DNA of 59,358 bases from Stappia sp. TSB10P1A (GTDB lineage Bacteria; Pseudomonadota; Alphaproteobacteria; Rhizobiales; Stappiaceae), in NCBI RefSeq assembly GCF_900185725.1, contig NZ_FYAU01000002.1, forward strand, positions 1 to 59,358. The letters run 5' to 3'. A program made the position numbers and the translations under genes. Below, in pieces: positions 27,702 through 36,065 of this stretch (the stretch's first letter is position 1; every line of letters begins with the position of its first letter). A model generated the notes under the pieces. The model was given only the letters and a program-made list of their open reading frames with translations. It ran no database searches and was not told the DNA's origin.

Positions 27702-28400
27702 ATGGCCTACCTGGATCGGACTTCCGAGACTATAGGGCAGCAGCGGGTCACGGGACGCGCTGTGCGCGAGGTCGCCAAGACGCCGACGGCGCGTGTGCAG
27801 CGGCACGAACAGCACCATGTCATTTTCTATGAGGGCGATCAGGCCGAGCGGATCTTCGAGCTGCAGGACGGTATCGTCATGCTCTACAAGCTTCTGCCGG
27901 ACGGTCGCCGTCAGGTGGTCGAGATCCTCAACCGCGGCATGATCTTCGGGACGGCGGGGGGCGAGCGCTACGACTGCTCGGCCGAGACGCTGACGCCCGT
28001 GCGGCTGGCGGTTCACGACCGCCGCGAGGTCGACGCCTCGGCCGTGCTGCAGAGCCATGTGGCGAAGTGCCTGATGTCGCAGATGGAGCGCCTGCACGAG
28101 CATGCGATGCTGCTCGGCCGCAAGTCCGCGATGGAGCGGGTCGCCAGCTATCTCATCCGCATGGTGCCGAACCGCGGCGGCGAGGGCTGCACCGGCCCGC
28201 TCTCCGAGACCTGCGACCCGCACGACCTGGTGCTCACCATGACGCGCCAGGAAATCGCCGACTATCTCGGCCTGACCATCGAGACGGTCAGCCGGGTGAT
28301 CTCCGAATTGAAGCGTCGCGGTGTGATCCGCCTGGAGCGGCAGGACCGTATTCATGTGACCCGTGTCTGCGGCCTGTGCCAGTTGACCGGAATCCACTGA
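27702..28400 (+). CDS. fixK: FixK-type Crp/Fnr family transcription regulator
   Basis: A 232-residue Crp/Fnr protein: cyclic-nucleotide-like beta barrel (about 35-130), dimer helix, and winged helix (about 165-225) with the Fnr-type recognition helix ETVSRVISELKR, whose Glu-Ser-Arg pattern reads TTGA half-sites. It lacks the N-terminal cysteine cluster of oxygen-labile Fnr, so it fits FixK, controlled through FixLJ, rather than FnrL. Cysteines do occur in GEGC, ETC and the C-terminal CGLCQ. Matching TTGA-N6-TCAA boxes lie before hemN, ccoN, ccoG and the HlyD-type gene in this window. Confidence 0.88.
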   Translation: MAYLDRTSETIGQQRVTGRAVREVAKTPTARVQRHEQHHVIFYEGDQAERIFELQDGIVMLYKLLPDGRRQVVEILNRGMIFGTAGGERYDCSAETLTPVRLAVHDRREVDASAVLQSHVAKCLMSQMERLHEHAMLLGRKSAMERVASYLIRMVPNRGGEGCTGPLSETCDPHDLVLTMTRQEIADYLGLTIETVSRVISELKRRGVIRLERQDRIHVTRVCGLCQLTGIH

Positions 28401-28467
28401 CGCCTGCACCGATGTCGGCGGGCTCCTGCCGACGAACGGTCCGTTGTCCTCCCACACGGACCTCATA

Positions 28468-28498
28468 GCCCCGGGCTTCGCCAGCCCGGGGCCTTTTT
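28468..28498 (+). terminator. rho-independent terminator after fixK
   Basis: GCCCCGGGCT and AGCCCGGGGC form a perfect 10-bp stem with a TCGCC loop, followed by C and five Ts. It sits 68 bases after fixK and 34 before the convergent hemN stop. This is the clearest intrinsic terminator in the window. Confidence 0.85.
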
Positions 28499-28531
28499 GT
28501 TCGCCCTCGCTCTGAAGGGCGAGGGGAGGCG

Positions 28532-29881
28532 TCAGACGGCCACCGAATGGCGGGCCAGCCCGCTCTGCAGGTAGATGTCGAACGCGGCGGCCGCGATCCG
28601 GGCATACGGTGCCCCGCGCGGCGTCACCCGGATGCGGGCGCCGTCGATCTCCACCAGCCCGTCCTCGACCAATTCGCCAAGATCGGCCATGCTGCCGGAG
28701 AAATGCGCCAGCGGCAGGCCGTGGGCGGCCGCGATCTCGCCGATATCGGCCGCATGCTCGGTCATCAGCCGTTCGATGATGTCGGCGCGGGCGCGGTCGT
28801 CGGCATCGAGAGCGATGCCGCGCGCCACCGGCAGCAGTCCGTCGGCGATCGCCCGGCTCCAACCGCCGGTGTCCGGCATGTTCTGGATGTATCCCTGGGG
28901 CAGGCGGCCGATCGAGGAGGCGCCGAAGCCGATCAGCGTGTCGGCGGTGTCGGTGGTGTAGCCCTGGAAGTTGCGGCGCAGGCGGCCGGCATCGAGCGCC
29001 TGTGCCATCGTGTCGTCGGGCATGGCGAAATGATCGAGGCCGATGGCCCTGTAGCCGGCCTCGATCAGGTGGGCGCGGGCGTGATCGGCCATGGCGATGC
29101 GCTCGCGCGAGTCCGGCAGCCGGCTCTCGTCGATCAGCCGCTGGTGCTTCTTCATCCAGGGCACATGGGCATAGCCGAACAGGGCGATGCGTCCCGGCGC
29201 GAGATCCCGCGTCAGCCGGATCGTCTCGGTGACCGTTTCCAGCGTCTGGAACGGCAGGCCGTACATCAGGTCGAAATTCAGTGCGTCGATGCCGACCGCG
29301 CGCAACCGCTCGACGGCGCTTGCCACCTGCTCGAACGGCTGCACCCGGCCGATGGCCTTCTGCACCACCGGGTCGAAGTCCTGCACGCCGAGGCTGGCGC
29401 GGGTGATGCCGGCCTCGCGCAGCGTCTCCGCCAGTTCCTCCGTCACCGTGCGCGGGTCGAGCTCGATCGCGTGCTCGTGGGCGGGATCGAAGACGAAATG
29501 TCTATGCAGCCGCTCGACCACGGACAGGAACTGGGCGCGCGGAAGCAGGCTCGGCGTGCCGCCGCCCCAGTGGATGTGCACGGTCCGGCTGCGCTGCGGC
29601 AGCCGCTCGGCGACCAGGTCGATTTCCGCCAGCAGCGCGTCCGTATAGTCGAGCAGCGGCTCGTCGCGCCGCGCCGCCTTGGTGTGGCAGCCGCAATAGG
29701 AGCAGATCACCCGGCAATAGGGGACATGCAGATAGAGGGACAGCGGCGTATCGGCTGGCAGTCCCGCCAGCCAGTCGCCATAGGTCGCCCCGGTGACGCC
29801 GGCATGGAAATGCGGCGCGGTCGGGTAGCTGGTGTAGCGCGGCACGGAACGTGTCGCATAGCGGTGGTCAAGGTTGCTCAT
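28532..29881 (-). CDS. hemN: oxygen-independent coproporphyrinogen III oxidase HemN
   Basis: A 449-residue radical-SAM enzyme. Cys56, Cys60 and Cys63 form the [4Fe-4S] motif C-x3-C-x2-C in VPYCRVICSYCGCH, followed by GGGTPS and the HemN C-terminal domain. The N-terminal VPRYTSYPTAPHF is diagnostic for true HemN, not HemW. It converts coproporphyrinogen III to protoporphyrinogen IX without oxygen, supplying heme for cbb3 oxidase when oxygen is low. A perfect FixK/Fnr box lies just upstream. Confidence 0.93.
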   Translation of the reverse strand: MSNLDHRYATRSVPRYTSYPTAPHFHAGVTGATYGDWLAGLPADTPLSLYLHVPYCRVICSYCGCHTKAARRDEPLLDYTDALLAEIDLVAERLPQRSRTVHIHWGGGTPSLLPRAQFLSVVERLHRHFVFDPAHEHAIELDPRTVTEELAETLREAGITRASLGVQDFDPVVQKAIGRVQPFEQVASAVERLRAVGIDALNFDLMYGLPFQTLETVTETIRLTRDLAPGRIALFGYAHVPWMKKHQRLIDESRLPDSRERIAMADHARAHLIEAGYRAIGLDHFAMPDDTMAQALDAGRLRRNFQGYTTDTADTLIGFGASSIGRLPQGYIQNMPDTGGWSRAIADGLLPVARGIALDADDRARADIIERLMTEHAADIGEIAAAHGLPLAHFSGSMADLGELVEDGLVEIDGARIRVTPRGAPYARIAAAAFDIYLQSGLARHSVAV

Positions 29882-29915
29882 GCGGCGACCTTGCCAGCTT
29901 CGCGCCGGGCGAACC

Positions 29916-29929
29916 TTGATCCTGCTCAA
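29916..29929 (-). promoter_or_regulatory. FixK/Fnr box upstream of hemN
   Basis: A perfect TTGA-TCCTGC-TCAA. Its centre is 41.5 bases from the hemN ATG, so a class II arrangement would start the transcript at the start codon itself. No good -10 is visible on the hemN strand. It could also serve the divergent AbrB-type gene. Confidence 0.75.
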
Positions 29930-30055
29930 CGTCGCGGACATGCGATTATGCATGGCAGGCTTGCAGAGAACGCATGCCGGCCCGACGCGTTTCTTGGTCT
30001 ATTGCCCAATCACTCACCCAGTTTCCGGATCCGCTCGGGTCCGCGGCGGATTCCC

Positions 30056-31096
30056 ATGCACACACTGCGGCAGGTCCTCACGACGCTGGCGATCGGCGCT
30101 CTCGGCGGCGGCGCGTTTCATCTCGTGGGCCTGCCGGCGGCGTGGCTGGCCGGCGCGATGGTCGCCACCGCCGCCGCCGTCCTGTCCGGTGTGTCCTGCA
30201 AGGTTCCCGACCGCTTCCGCGACCTGCTCTTCGTGATTCTCGGCCTGACCATGGGCGCCGGCGTGACGCCGGAAACGGTGGATCGGATCGGCGAGTGGCC
30301 GCTCACCATGGCACTGGTTCTCGTCTCCGTGGCCGCCGTGCTCGGCGCCACCTATCTGTTCCAGCGCCGGATCGCCGGCTGGGACCGCCACACGGCCTAT
30401 TTCGCCGCGATTCCCGGCGCCCTGTCCTATGTGATGATCCTCTCGCTCTCCTATCCGCGCGCCGACACGATGCGGGTGGCGATCGCCCAGACGCTGAGGG
30501 TGTTCATCCTGGTCTCGCTGCTGCCGCCGATCATCGCGGGGAGCGACCCCGGCGGGGGTGGCGCCGTTGCCTCGGCCGTGCCGCTCGAATTGCTGCCGGT
30601 CTCTCTCGTGGCGGGCGTCGGGCTCGTCGCCGGCTACCTGTTCCAGCGGCTCGGCGTGCCGGCCGGCTGGCTGACCGGCCCGTTCTTCGTCAGCGCCGCG
30701 CTCAACGCCAGCGGCGCGCTGGTGGTGCAGTTGCCGGACTGGCTGATCGTGCCCGCGCTCATCGGCCTCGGCTGTCTGATCGGCTGCCGTTTCACCAATA
30801 TCGGGCTGCGCGATCTGCTGCGCCTGCTTCTGGTCAGTCTCGGCGCCTTTGCCGTCGGCATGAGCATCGCCGTCGCCATCTCGCTGCTGGCCTGGGGCGT
30901 GCTCGGTCTGCCGCTCGGCCAGTTGCTGCTGGCCTATGCGCCCGGCGGGCTGGAGGCGATGACCCTGCTTGCCTTCCTGCTCGACCTCGATCCGGCCTTT
31001 GTCGCCGCGCACCAGCTCGCCCGCTATATCGGCATGGTGCTGATCCTGCCCTTCGTCACGCGCCGCATTCTCGGGCCGCCGGACAGGACCGTCTGA
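30056..31096 (+). CDS. AbrB-type membrane protein (TIGR03082 duplication family)
   Basis: A 346-residue inner-membrane protein with about ten helices in two related halves, each opening with a G-L-P-A-A/G-W-L motif (LVGLPAAWLAGAM near 24 and LGVPAGWLTGPFF near 200). This is the AbrB family (once called ammonia monooxygenase-like), named after E. coli AbrB, whose substrate is unknown. The ATG at 30056 begins MHTLRQVLTTLA. It is divergent from hemN and shares the FixK/Fnr box region; about 250 bases separate it from ccoN. Confidence 0.75.
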   Translation: MHTLRQVLTTLAIGALGGGAFHLVGLPAAWLAGAMVATAAAVLSGVSCKVPDRFRDLLFVILGLTMGAGVTPETVDRIGEWPLTMALVLVSVAAVLGATYLFQRRIAGWDRHTAYFAAIPGALSYVMILSLSYPRADTMRVAIAQTLRVFILVSLLPPIIAGSDPGGGGAVASAVPLELLPVSLVAGVGLVAGYLFQRLGVPAGWLTGPFFVSAALNASGALVVQLPDWLIVPALIGLGCLIGCRFTNIGLRDLLRLLLVSLGAFAVGMSIAVAISLLAWGVLGLPLGQLLLAYAPGGLEAMTLLAFLLDLDPAFVAAHQLARYIGMVLILPFVTRRILGPPDRTV

Positions 31097-31249
31097 GAGG
31101 CGGATACGGCCGGTCTCCAAGGCTCGACGGCCTCGGTATGGCGGCTCGGGGCGGCCGGAAAAGGGGTGCAACGGCAGGAAAATCCAAAAACAAAACGTCG
31201 CAGACGTGCTTTTGCGGATGTTCTTGTCGCGACTTTCCCGCAAGCTGTG

Positions 31250-31290
31250 TTGACCTGGATCAAGGCGGCTTCGAGCCAATCGGCGATACC
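31250..31290 (+). promoter_or_regulatory. FixK/Fnr-dependent promoter of ccoNOQP
   Basis: A perfect box TTGA-CCTGGA-TCAA at 31250-31263 is followed by a -10-like GATACC at 31285-31290. The box centre is then near -41.5, the class II activator position, with a leader of about 45 bases before the ccoN ATG at 31344. Promoter geometry is inferred. Confidence 0.85.
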
Positions 31291-31343
31291 TGCGCCTTGA
31301 CCCTGTGGGGTTTGGATCATCAAGAGACTCGGGGCGCGCACCA

Positions 31344-32996
31344 ATGGCTCAAGCTCAAGCCAAGTACATCACGATGGAGGAAGGCTTCTTCGCCGCATTC
31401 CTCGTTGTGATTGCCTTCGCCTGTCTGATCATCGCCGGCAAGACGTATGATCAGGTCATGGCCTTCCACACCGCAATCGGCTCGCTCGCTGCAGCCGTTG
31501 GCGCCTTCCTTATCTTCAAGAAGTTCTTCGAGGGCCGCGCACCGGTCCCGCAGGAAATCAACGGCAAGCCGAACTACAACCTCGGCCCGATCAAGTTCGG
31601 CGCCTGGGCGGCGGTGTTCTGGGGCGTCGCCGGGTTCACCGTCGGCCTTATCATCGCGCTGCAGCTTGCCTATCCGGTGCTGAATTTCGACCTTCCCTGG
31701 ACGAATTTCGGCCGGCTGCGCCCGCTGCACACCTCGGCCGTGATCTTCGCCTTCGGCGGCAACGTGCTGCTCGCCACGTCCTTCTACGTGGTCCAGCGCA
31801 CCAGCCGCGCCCGCATGCCGGGCACGATCGCACCCTGGTTCGTGATACTCGGCTACAACATGTTCATCGTCATCGCCGGCACGGGCTACCTGCTGGGTGC
31901 AACCCAGTCGAAGGAATATGCCGAGCCGGAGTGGTACGCCGATCTGTGGCTGACCATCGTCTGGGTAGCCTACCTGCTGGTCTTCCTCGGGACTTTGTGG
32001 AAGCGCAAGGAACCGCACATCTACGTGGCCAACTGGTTCTACCTGGCCTTCATCGTCACCATCGCGATGCTGCACATCGTCAACAACCTGACGGTTCCGG
32101 TGACGATCTATGGCACCAAGTCCTACATCCTGTGGGCGGGTGTCCAGGACGCCATGGTGCAGTGGTGGTACGGCCACAACGCGGTCGGCTTCTTCCTGAC
32201 CGCCGGCTTCCTCGCCATCATGTACTACTTCGTGCCCAAGCGCGCCGAGCGGCCGGTCTATTCCTACCGCCTGTCGATCGTGCACTTCTGGGCGCTGATC
32301 TTCCTGTACATCTGGGCCGGTCCGCATCACCTCCACTACACGGCGCTGCCGCAATGGGCCTCGACGCTGGGTGCCACCTTCTCGATCATCCTGTGGATGC
32401 CTTCGTGGGGCGGCATGATCAACGGCCTGATGACCCTGTCGGGCGCCTGGGACAAGCTCCGCACCGATCCGGTGCTGCGCATGATGGTTGTCTCCATCGC
32501 CTTCTACGGCATGTCGACCTTCGAAGGTCCGTTGATGAGCCTGCGTGCCGTCAACTCGCTGTCGCACTACACGGACTGGACCATCGGTCACGTCCACTCG
32601 GGTGCGCTCGGCTGGGTCGGCTACATCTCCTTCGGCGCCCTCTACTGCCTGATCCCCTGGCTGTGGAACAAGAAGCAGGTCTACTCGCTGAAGCTGGTGA
32701 ACTGGCACTTCTGGATCTCCACGATCGGCATCGTGCTCTACATCTGCGCGATGTGGGTGTCCGGCATCATGCAGGGCCTGATGTGGCGTGCCTATGACAG
32801 CATGGGCTTCCTCGAGTACTCGTTCATCGAGACCGTCGAGGCGATGCATCCCTTCTATGTCATCCGCGCCCTTGGCGGTGCCCTCTTCGTCGCGGGCTCG
32901 CTGATCATGGCCTACAACCTCTGGATGACCGTACGGCATGGCGAGGCTGAAGAGGCCGAAACCGCTCCCGTCGGCACCATGGCTCCGGCCGAGTAA
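31344..32996 (+). CDS. ccoN: cbb3-type cytochrome c oxidase subunit I
   Basis: A 550-residue heme-copper oxidase catalytic subunit with about 12-14 membrane helices. Heme and CuB ligands are seen in [34 protein letters not shown] and [14 protein letters not shown]. It reduces oxygen to water with high affinity and pumps protons in the inner membrane. The ATG at 31344 ([16 protein letters not shown]) is preferred to an upstream in-frame start. It is the first gene of ccoNOQP, spaced 12 bases from ccoO. Confidence 0.96.
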   Translation: MAQAQAKYITMEEGFFAAFLVVIAFACLIIAGKTYDQVMAFHTAIGSLAAAVGAFLIFKKFFEGRAPVPQEINGKPNYNLGPIKFGAWAAVFWGVAGFTVGLIIALQLAYPVLNFDLPWTNFGRLRPLHTSAVIFAFGGNVLLATSFYVVQRTSRARMPGTIAPWFVILGYNMFIVIAGTGYLLGATQSKEYAEPEWYADLWLTIVWVAYLLVFLGTLWKRKEPHIYVANWFYLAFIVTIAMLHIVNNLTVPVTIYGTKSYILWAGVQDAMVQWWYGHNAVGFFLTAGFLAIMYYFVPKRAERPVYSYRLSIVHFWALIFLYIWAGPHHLHYTALPQWASTLGATFSIILWMPSWGGMINGLMTLSGAWDKLRTDPVLRMMVVSIAFYGMSTFEGPLMSLRAVNSLSHYTDWTIGHVHSGALGWVGYISFGALYCLIPWLWNKKQVYSLKLVNWHFWISTIGIVLYICAMWVSGIMQGLMWRAYDSMGFLEYSFIETVEAMHPFYVIRALGGALFVAGSLIMAYNLWMTVRHGEAEEAETAPVGTMAPAE

Positions 32997-33008
32997 GGGG
33001 AGAGCAAG

Positions 33009-33743
33009 ATGTCCATTTGGAAAAAACACGAAATCCTCGAGAAGCGCTCCCTGGTTCTCGTCATCGCAATTCTGGTCGTTGTCTCCATCGGCGGCATCGT
33101 CGAGATTGCCCCGCTCTTCTACCTGAAGAGCACCATCGAGAAGGTGGAGGGCATGCGGCCCTACACCCCGCTCGAACTGGCCGGGCGCAACATCTACATC
33201 CGCGAGGGCTGCTACCTGTGCCATTCGCAGATGGTGCGCCCGATGCGGGACGAACTGGAGCGCTATGGTCACTTCAGCCTGGCGGCCGAGAGCATGTATG
33301 ACCACCCGTTCCAATGGGGGTCGAAGCGGACCGGACCGGATCTCGCCCGCGTCGGCGGCAAGTATTCGGACGAGTGGCACCGCGACCACCTGGTCGATCC
33401 GCGGTCGGTGGTGCCGGAATCGATCATGCCCGGCTACCCCTTCCTGCTCAACGCCAGGGTGGAGACCCGGGGCATCTCGGATCACCTGAAGGCCAATGCC
33501 ATCGTCGGCGTGCCGTATGACGAGGCGCAGATTTCGGAGGCTGCACGCGATCTGATCGCCCAGGCCACGCCCGACAGCGATGCGGTCGACAGCTTCCTGG
33601 AACGTTACCCCAACGCCATCGTCCGCGACTTCGACGGCGATCCGAGCAAGGTGACGGAGATGGACGCCCTGATCGCCTATCTCCAGATGCTCGGCACCCT
33701 TGTCGACTTCTCGATCTACGACAACAAGGCCAACCTGCGCTGA
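33009..33743 (+). CDS. ccoO: cbb3-type cytochrome c oxidase subunit II (mono-heme)
   Basis: A 244-residue membrane-anchored cytochrome c: one N-terminal helix (about 14-36) and a periplasmic domain with heme site CYLCH at 68-72; the distal Met is probably in SIMPGYPFL. It passes electrons to CcoN. GGGGAGAG precedes the ATG. Length and layout are normal for CcoO. Confidence 0.96.
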   Translation: MSIWKKHEILEKRSLVLVIAILVVVSIGGIVEIAPLFYLKSTIEKVEGMRPYTPLELAGRNIYIREGCYLCHSQMVRPMRDELERYGHFSLAAESMYDHPFQWGSKRTGPDLARVGGKYSDEWHRDHLVDPRSVVPESIMPGYPFLLNARVETRGISDHLKANAIVGVPYDEAQISEAARDLIAQATPDSDAVDSFLERYPNAIVRDFDGDPSKVTEMDALIAYLQMLGTLVDFSIYDNKANLR

Positions 33744-33753
33744 GGAGGCGGTG

Positions 33754-33909
33754 ATGAACGAGACATACGAGGCCGTCGCCAGCTTCGCCCAGACATGGGG
33801 GCTGATCTACTTCGTGGTGCTTTTCGCAGGTGTCGTCGCCTATGCGCTGTGGCCCAAAAATGCCAAGCGCTTCGACGACGCGGCACAGATCCCCTTGCGG
33901 GAGGATTGA
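33754..33909 (+). CDS. ccoQ: cbb3-type oxidase subunit CcoQ
   Basis: A 51-residue protein with one membrane helix (about 15-35) and the typical W-P-K-N motif after it. GAGGAGG lies six bases before the ATG at 33754; an in-frame GTG at 33751 is less well spaced. CcoQ stabilises the oxidase, especially the CcoP association. It is the third gene of the operon, three bases before ccoP. Confidence 0.92.
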   Translation: MNETYEAVASFAQTWGLIYFVVLFAGVVAYALWPKNAKRFDDAAQIPLRED

Positions 33910-33912
33910 GAC

Positions 33913-34791
33913 ATGGCTGACGGGTACAAGAAAGAGGTCGACCACATCTCCGGCGTCGAAACGACCGGGCACGAGTGGGATGGTCTGAAGGAACTGAACA
34001 ATCCGCTGCCGAAGTGGTGGCTCTACATCTTCTACGCCACGATCGTCTGGGCGATCGGCTACTGGGTGGTCTATCCGTCCTGGCCGCTGATTTCCGGCTA
34101 CACCGCCGGTGTCCTCGGCGACAGCCAGCGCGCCAATGCGCTGGCCGCCTACGAGGCCGGCATGGCAGAGCGGGCACAGATCGGCGAGAAGCTGATCGAC
34201 GCCTCGCTGGAAGAGATCGAGTCGACCCAGTCCCTGCTGGAATTCGCCATGGCCAACGGCCGTGCGGCCTTCGGCGACAACTGCGCTCCGTGCCATGGTA
34301 CCGGCGCGGTGGGTGGCGTCGGCTATCCCAACCTGCAGGACGACAACTGGATCTGGGGCGGGTCGCTCGAAGACATCCATCTGACGCTGCAGTACGGCAT
34401 CCGCTCGGGTCATGACGAGACCCGCGTCGGCGACATGCCGTCCTTCGGCACCGATGGCCTGCTCGACAAGGAGCAGATCATCCAGGTGGCGAACTTCGTC
34501 GGCAGCCGTGTCGGCCTCGAGCCGGAGGCGGGCGTCGATCTTGCGGCCGGCGAGGAAGTCTATGCCGAGAACTGTGCCTCCTGCCACGGCGACGACCTGA
34601 AGGGGATGCGGGAGGTCGGCGCTCCCGATCTGACCGCCAACAACTACCTTTACGGCAAGTCGATCCAGGCGATCGCGGCGCAGGTGACCAATGCCCGCAA
34701 CAGCGTGATGCCCGCCTGGGCGCCGCGTCTCGATCCGGCGACGGTGAAGTCGCTCGCGGTCTATGTCCACGCCCTTGGCGGCGGCGAATGA
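33913..34791 (+). CDS. ccoP: cbb3-type cytochrome c oxidase subunit III (di-heme)
   Basis: A 292-residue di-heme cytochrome c. One membrane helix lies at about 35-57 after a cytosolic lead with the conserved E-W-D-G-L-K-E-L-N-N-P-L-P. Heme sites are CAPCH (124-128) and CASCH (221-225), each with a downstream Met ligand (MPSFG, MPAWAP). It accepts electrons from soluble cytochrome c or the bc1 complex and passes them to CcoO. It is the last gene of ccoNOQP. Confidence 0.96.
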   Translation: MADGYKKEVDHISGVETTGHEWDGLKELNNPLPKWWLYIFYATIVWAIGYWVVYPSWPLISGYTAGVLGDSQRANALAAYEAGMAERAQIGEKLIDASLEEIESTQSLLEFAMANGRAAFGDNCAPCHGTGAVGGVGYPNLQDDNWIWGGSLEDIHLTLQYGIRSGHDETRVGDMPSFGTDGLLDKEQIIQVANFVGSRVGLEPEAGVDLAAGEEVYAENCASCHGDDLKGMREVGAPDLTANNYLYGKSIQAIAAQVTNARNSVMPAWAPRLDPATVKSLAVYVHALGGGE

Positions 34792-34820
34792 GCCGCTGAA
34801 CAGGCAAGGACTGAGCTTCG

Positions 34821-34845
34821 AAAGGCGCCCCTAGCGGGCGCCTTT
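34821..34845. terminator. terminator after ccoP
   Basis: AAAGGCGCCC and GGGCGCCTTT form a 10-bp stem around CTAGC. The A and T ends make it usable in both directions, and it separates ccoP from the convergent AraC-family gene that ends seven bases later. Confidence 0.75.
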
Positions 34846-34851
34846 CCCGTT

Positions 34852-35994
34852 TCAGGCCGGAGTGCGGTCGCCGCCGCGAACCTCCTGCCGATCCCCGCTC
34901 GCTTCCGGATCGTGGGGCCTGCTGCGGACCTGCGAGGGCGTCTGCCCGGTCAGCCGGCGAAAGGCGCGAGAAAACGCGCCCTGGTCGTCGTAGCCGAGGC
35001 GCCAGGCAATCTCGCCGACGGCAAGCGTGGTGCGTCGCAGCGCCCAGAGCGCATAGTCGAGGCGCGCCTCTTCCGCCATCGCCCGGAAGGTCGAGCCCTC
35101 GCCATCCAGCAGCCGGCGCAGGCTGCGTCCCGACATGCCGAGATCGGCGGCGATGTCGCCTTGCGAGAACGGACCCTGCCCGACGCGCCGGCGGATCGCC
35201 TCGGCGATGTCATGGCCTGGGGCGCGGTCGCCGCGCGGCGGCTGCGGGGGCGTCTGTGGCGCGGCCGCGGGCATCAGCGCGCCCGGGTCGACGATACGGT
35301 CGAGAAGCCGGGCCGGGAAGGCAAGCATGTTGAGCGGCTGGCCGTAGAGCGGCACGCTGCGCGCCTGTCGCGACAGCGCGGCGCTGCTGCCGTCCTGTTC
35401 GTGCTCCAGCGTCAGGTGCGCCGGCAGGTCCGGTCCGGCGGAACGCTCGACGATCGCATGCAGAAAGCCGAGGGTGAACTCCGCATCGCGCGAGCGCGGC
35501 CAGATCCGCGGATCATGGATGCGGTAGGCGAGGATGCAGGTGTCGTCCTGCACCCGGCACTCGAAGGTCGTCCCCTCCTGCATGGCCTGCAGGTCGCAGA
35601 GCACCCCGGCGAGGAGCCCGCCGAGCCGGGCCTCGCCGAGGCCGGAGGGAAACAGCGTGGCCAGTGCCGGCTCGGCGATCCGCCGGCCGCAGGACCACAG
35701 GCAGGCGTCGTTCGCGGCCTGGAGGCCGGCGTTTTGCAGCAGCGCGGTGAAGCGGTCGAGCGGGATCGGCTGCGCGCCGGGACGGGACGGGCTCAGGCCG
35801 GTCTCGGCCAGCGCGCGCGACACATCGAGCCCGGCCTCGTCGAAGACGTCGCAGATCAGCGGCAGGGTCGCGGCGGAGATCGTCGCTTTGAACATGAGCG
35901 AAGCGGGAGCCGATGCGCAGGAGGATGTGGGGGCCGCCGGGGAGGGGCGATGTGGGGGCAGGGCGCGTGGCGTGGCATGGGGCAGGGCATCCAT
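34852..35994 (-). CDS. AraC-family transcription regulator
   Basis: A 380-residue regulator. A Pro/Ala-rich lead (1-33) precedes an arabinose-binding-domain-like sensor region (about 35-230). The C-terminal AraC DNA-binding domain (about 270-360) has FSQGDIAADLGMSGRSLRR and VGEIAWRLGYDDQGAFSRAFRRLTGQTPSQVR. GGAG lies before the ATG at 35994; an internal ATG at 35895, where conservation begins, is an alternative. It follows the amine oxidase gene by 71 bases on the same strand. By analogy with FeaR/TynA of E. coli it may control that gene in response to an amine; this is inference. Confidence 0.85.
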   Translation of the reverse strand: MDALPHATPRALPPHRPSPAAPTSSCASAPASLMFKATISAATLPLICDVFDEAGLDVSRALAETGLSPSRPGAQPIPLDRFTALLQNAGLQAANDACLWSCGRRIAEPALATLFPSGLGEARLGGLLAGVLCDLQAMQEGTTFECRVQDDTCILAYRIHDPRIWPRSRDAEFTLGFLHAIVERSAGPDLPAHLTLEHEQDGSSAALSRQARSVPLYGQPLNMLAFPARLLDRIVDPGALMPAAAPQTPPQPPRGDRAPGHDIAEAIRRRVGQGPFSQGDIAADLGMSGRSLRRLLDGEGSTFRAMAEEARLDYALWALRRTTLAVGEIAWRLGYDDQGAFSRAFRRLTGQTPSQVRSRPHDPEASGDRQEVRGGDRTPA

Positions 35995-36065
35995 GGCCGT
36001 CTCCGGATCCGTCGCCCGATGGTGGGCGGCGGATCCGGGACTGTCAATCACGGGTGCGGACCGCG

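Noticed and set aside
27466-27735. An 89-codon open frame in the fixK upstream region
   Set aside because: It overlaps the proposed dyad and runs into fixK in another frame, has no ribosome site and no protein-like pattern.
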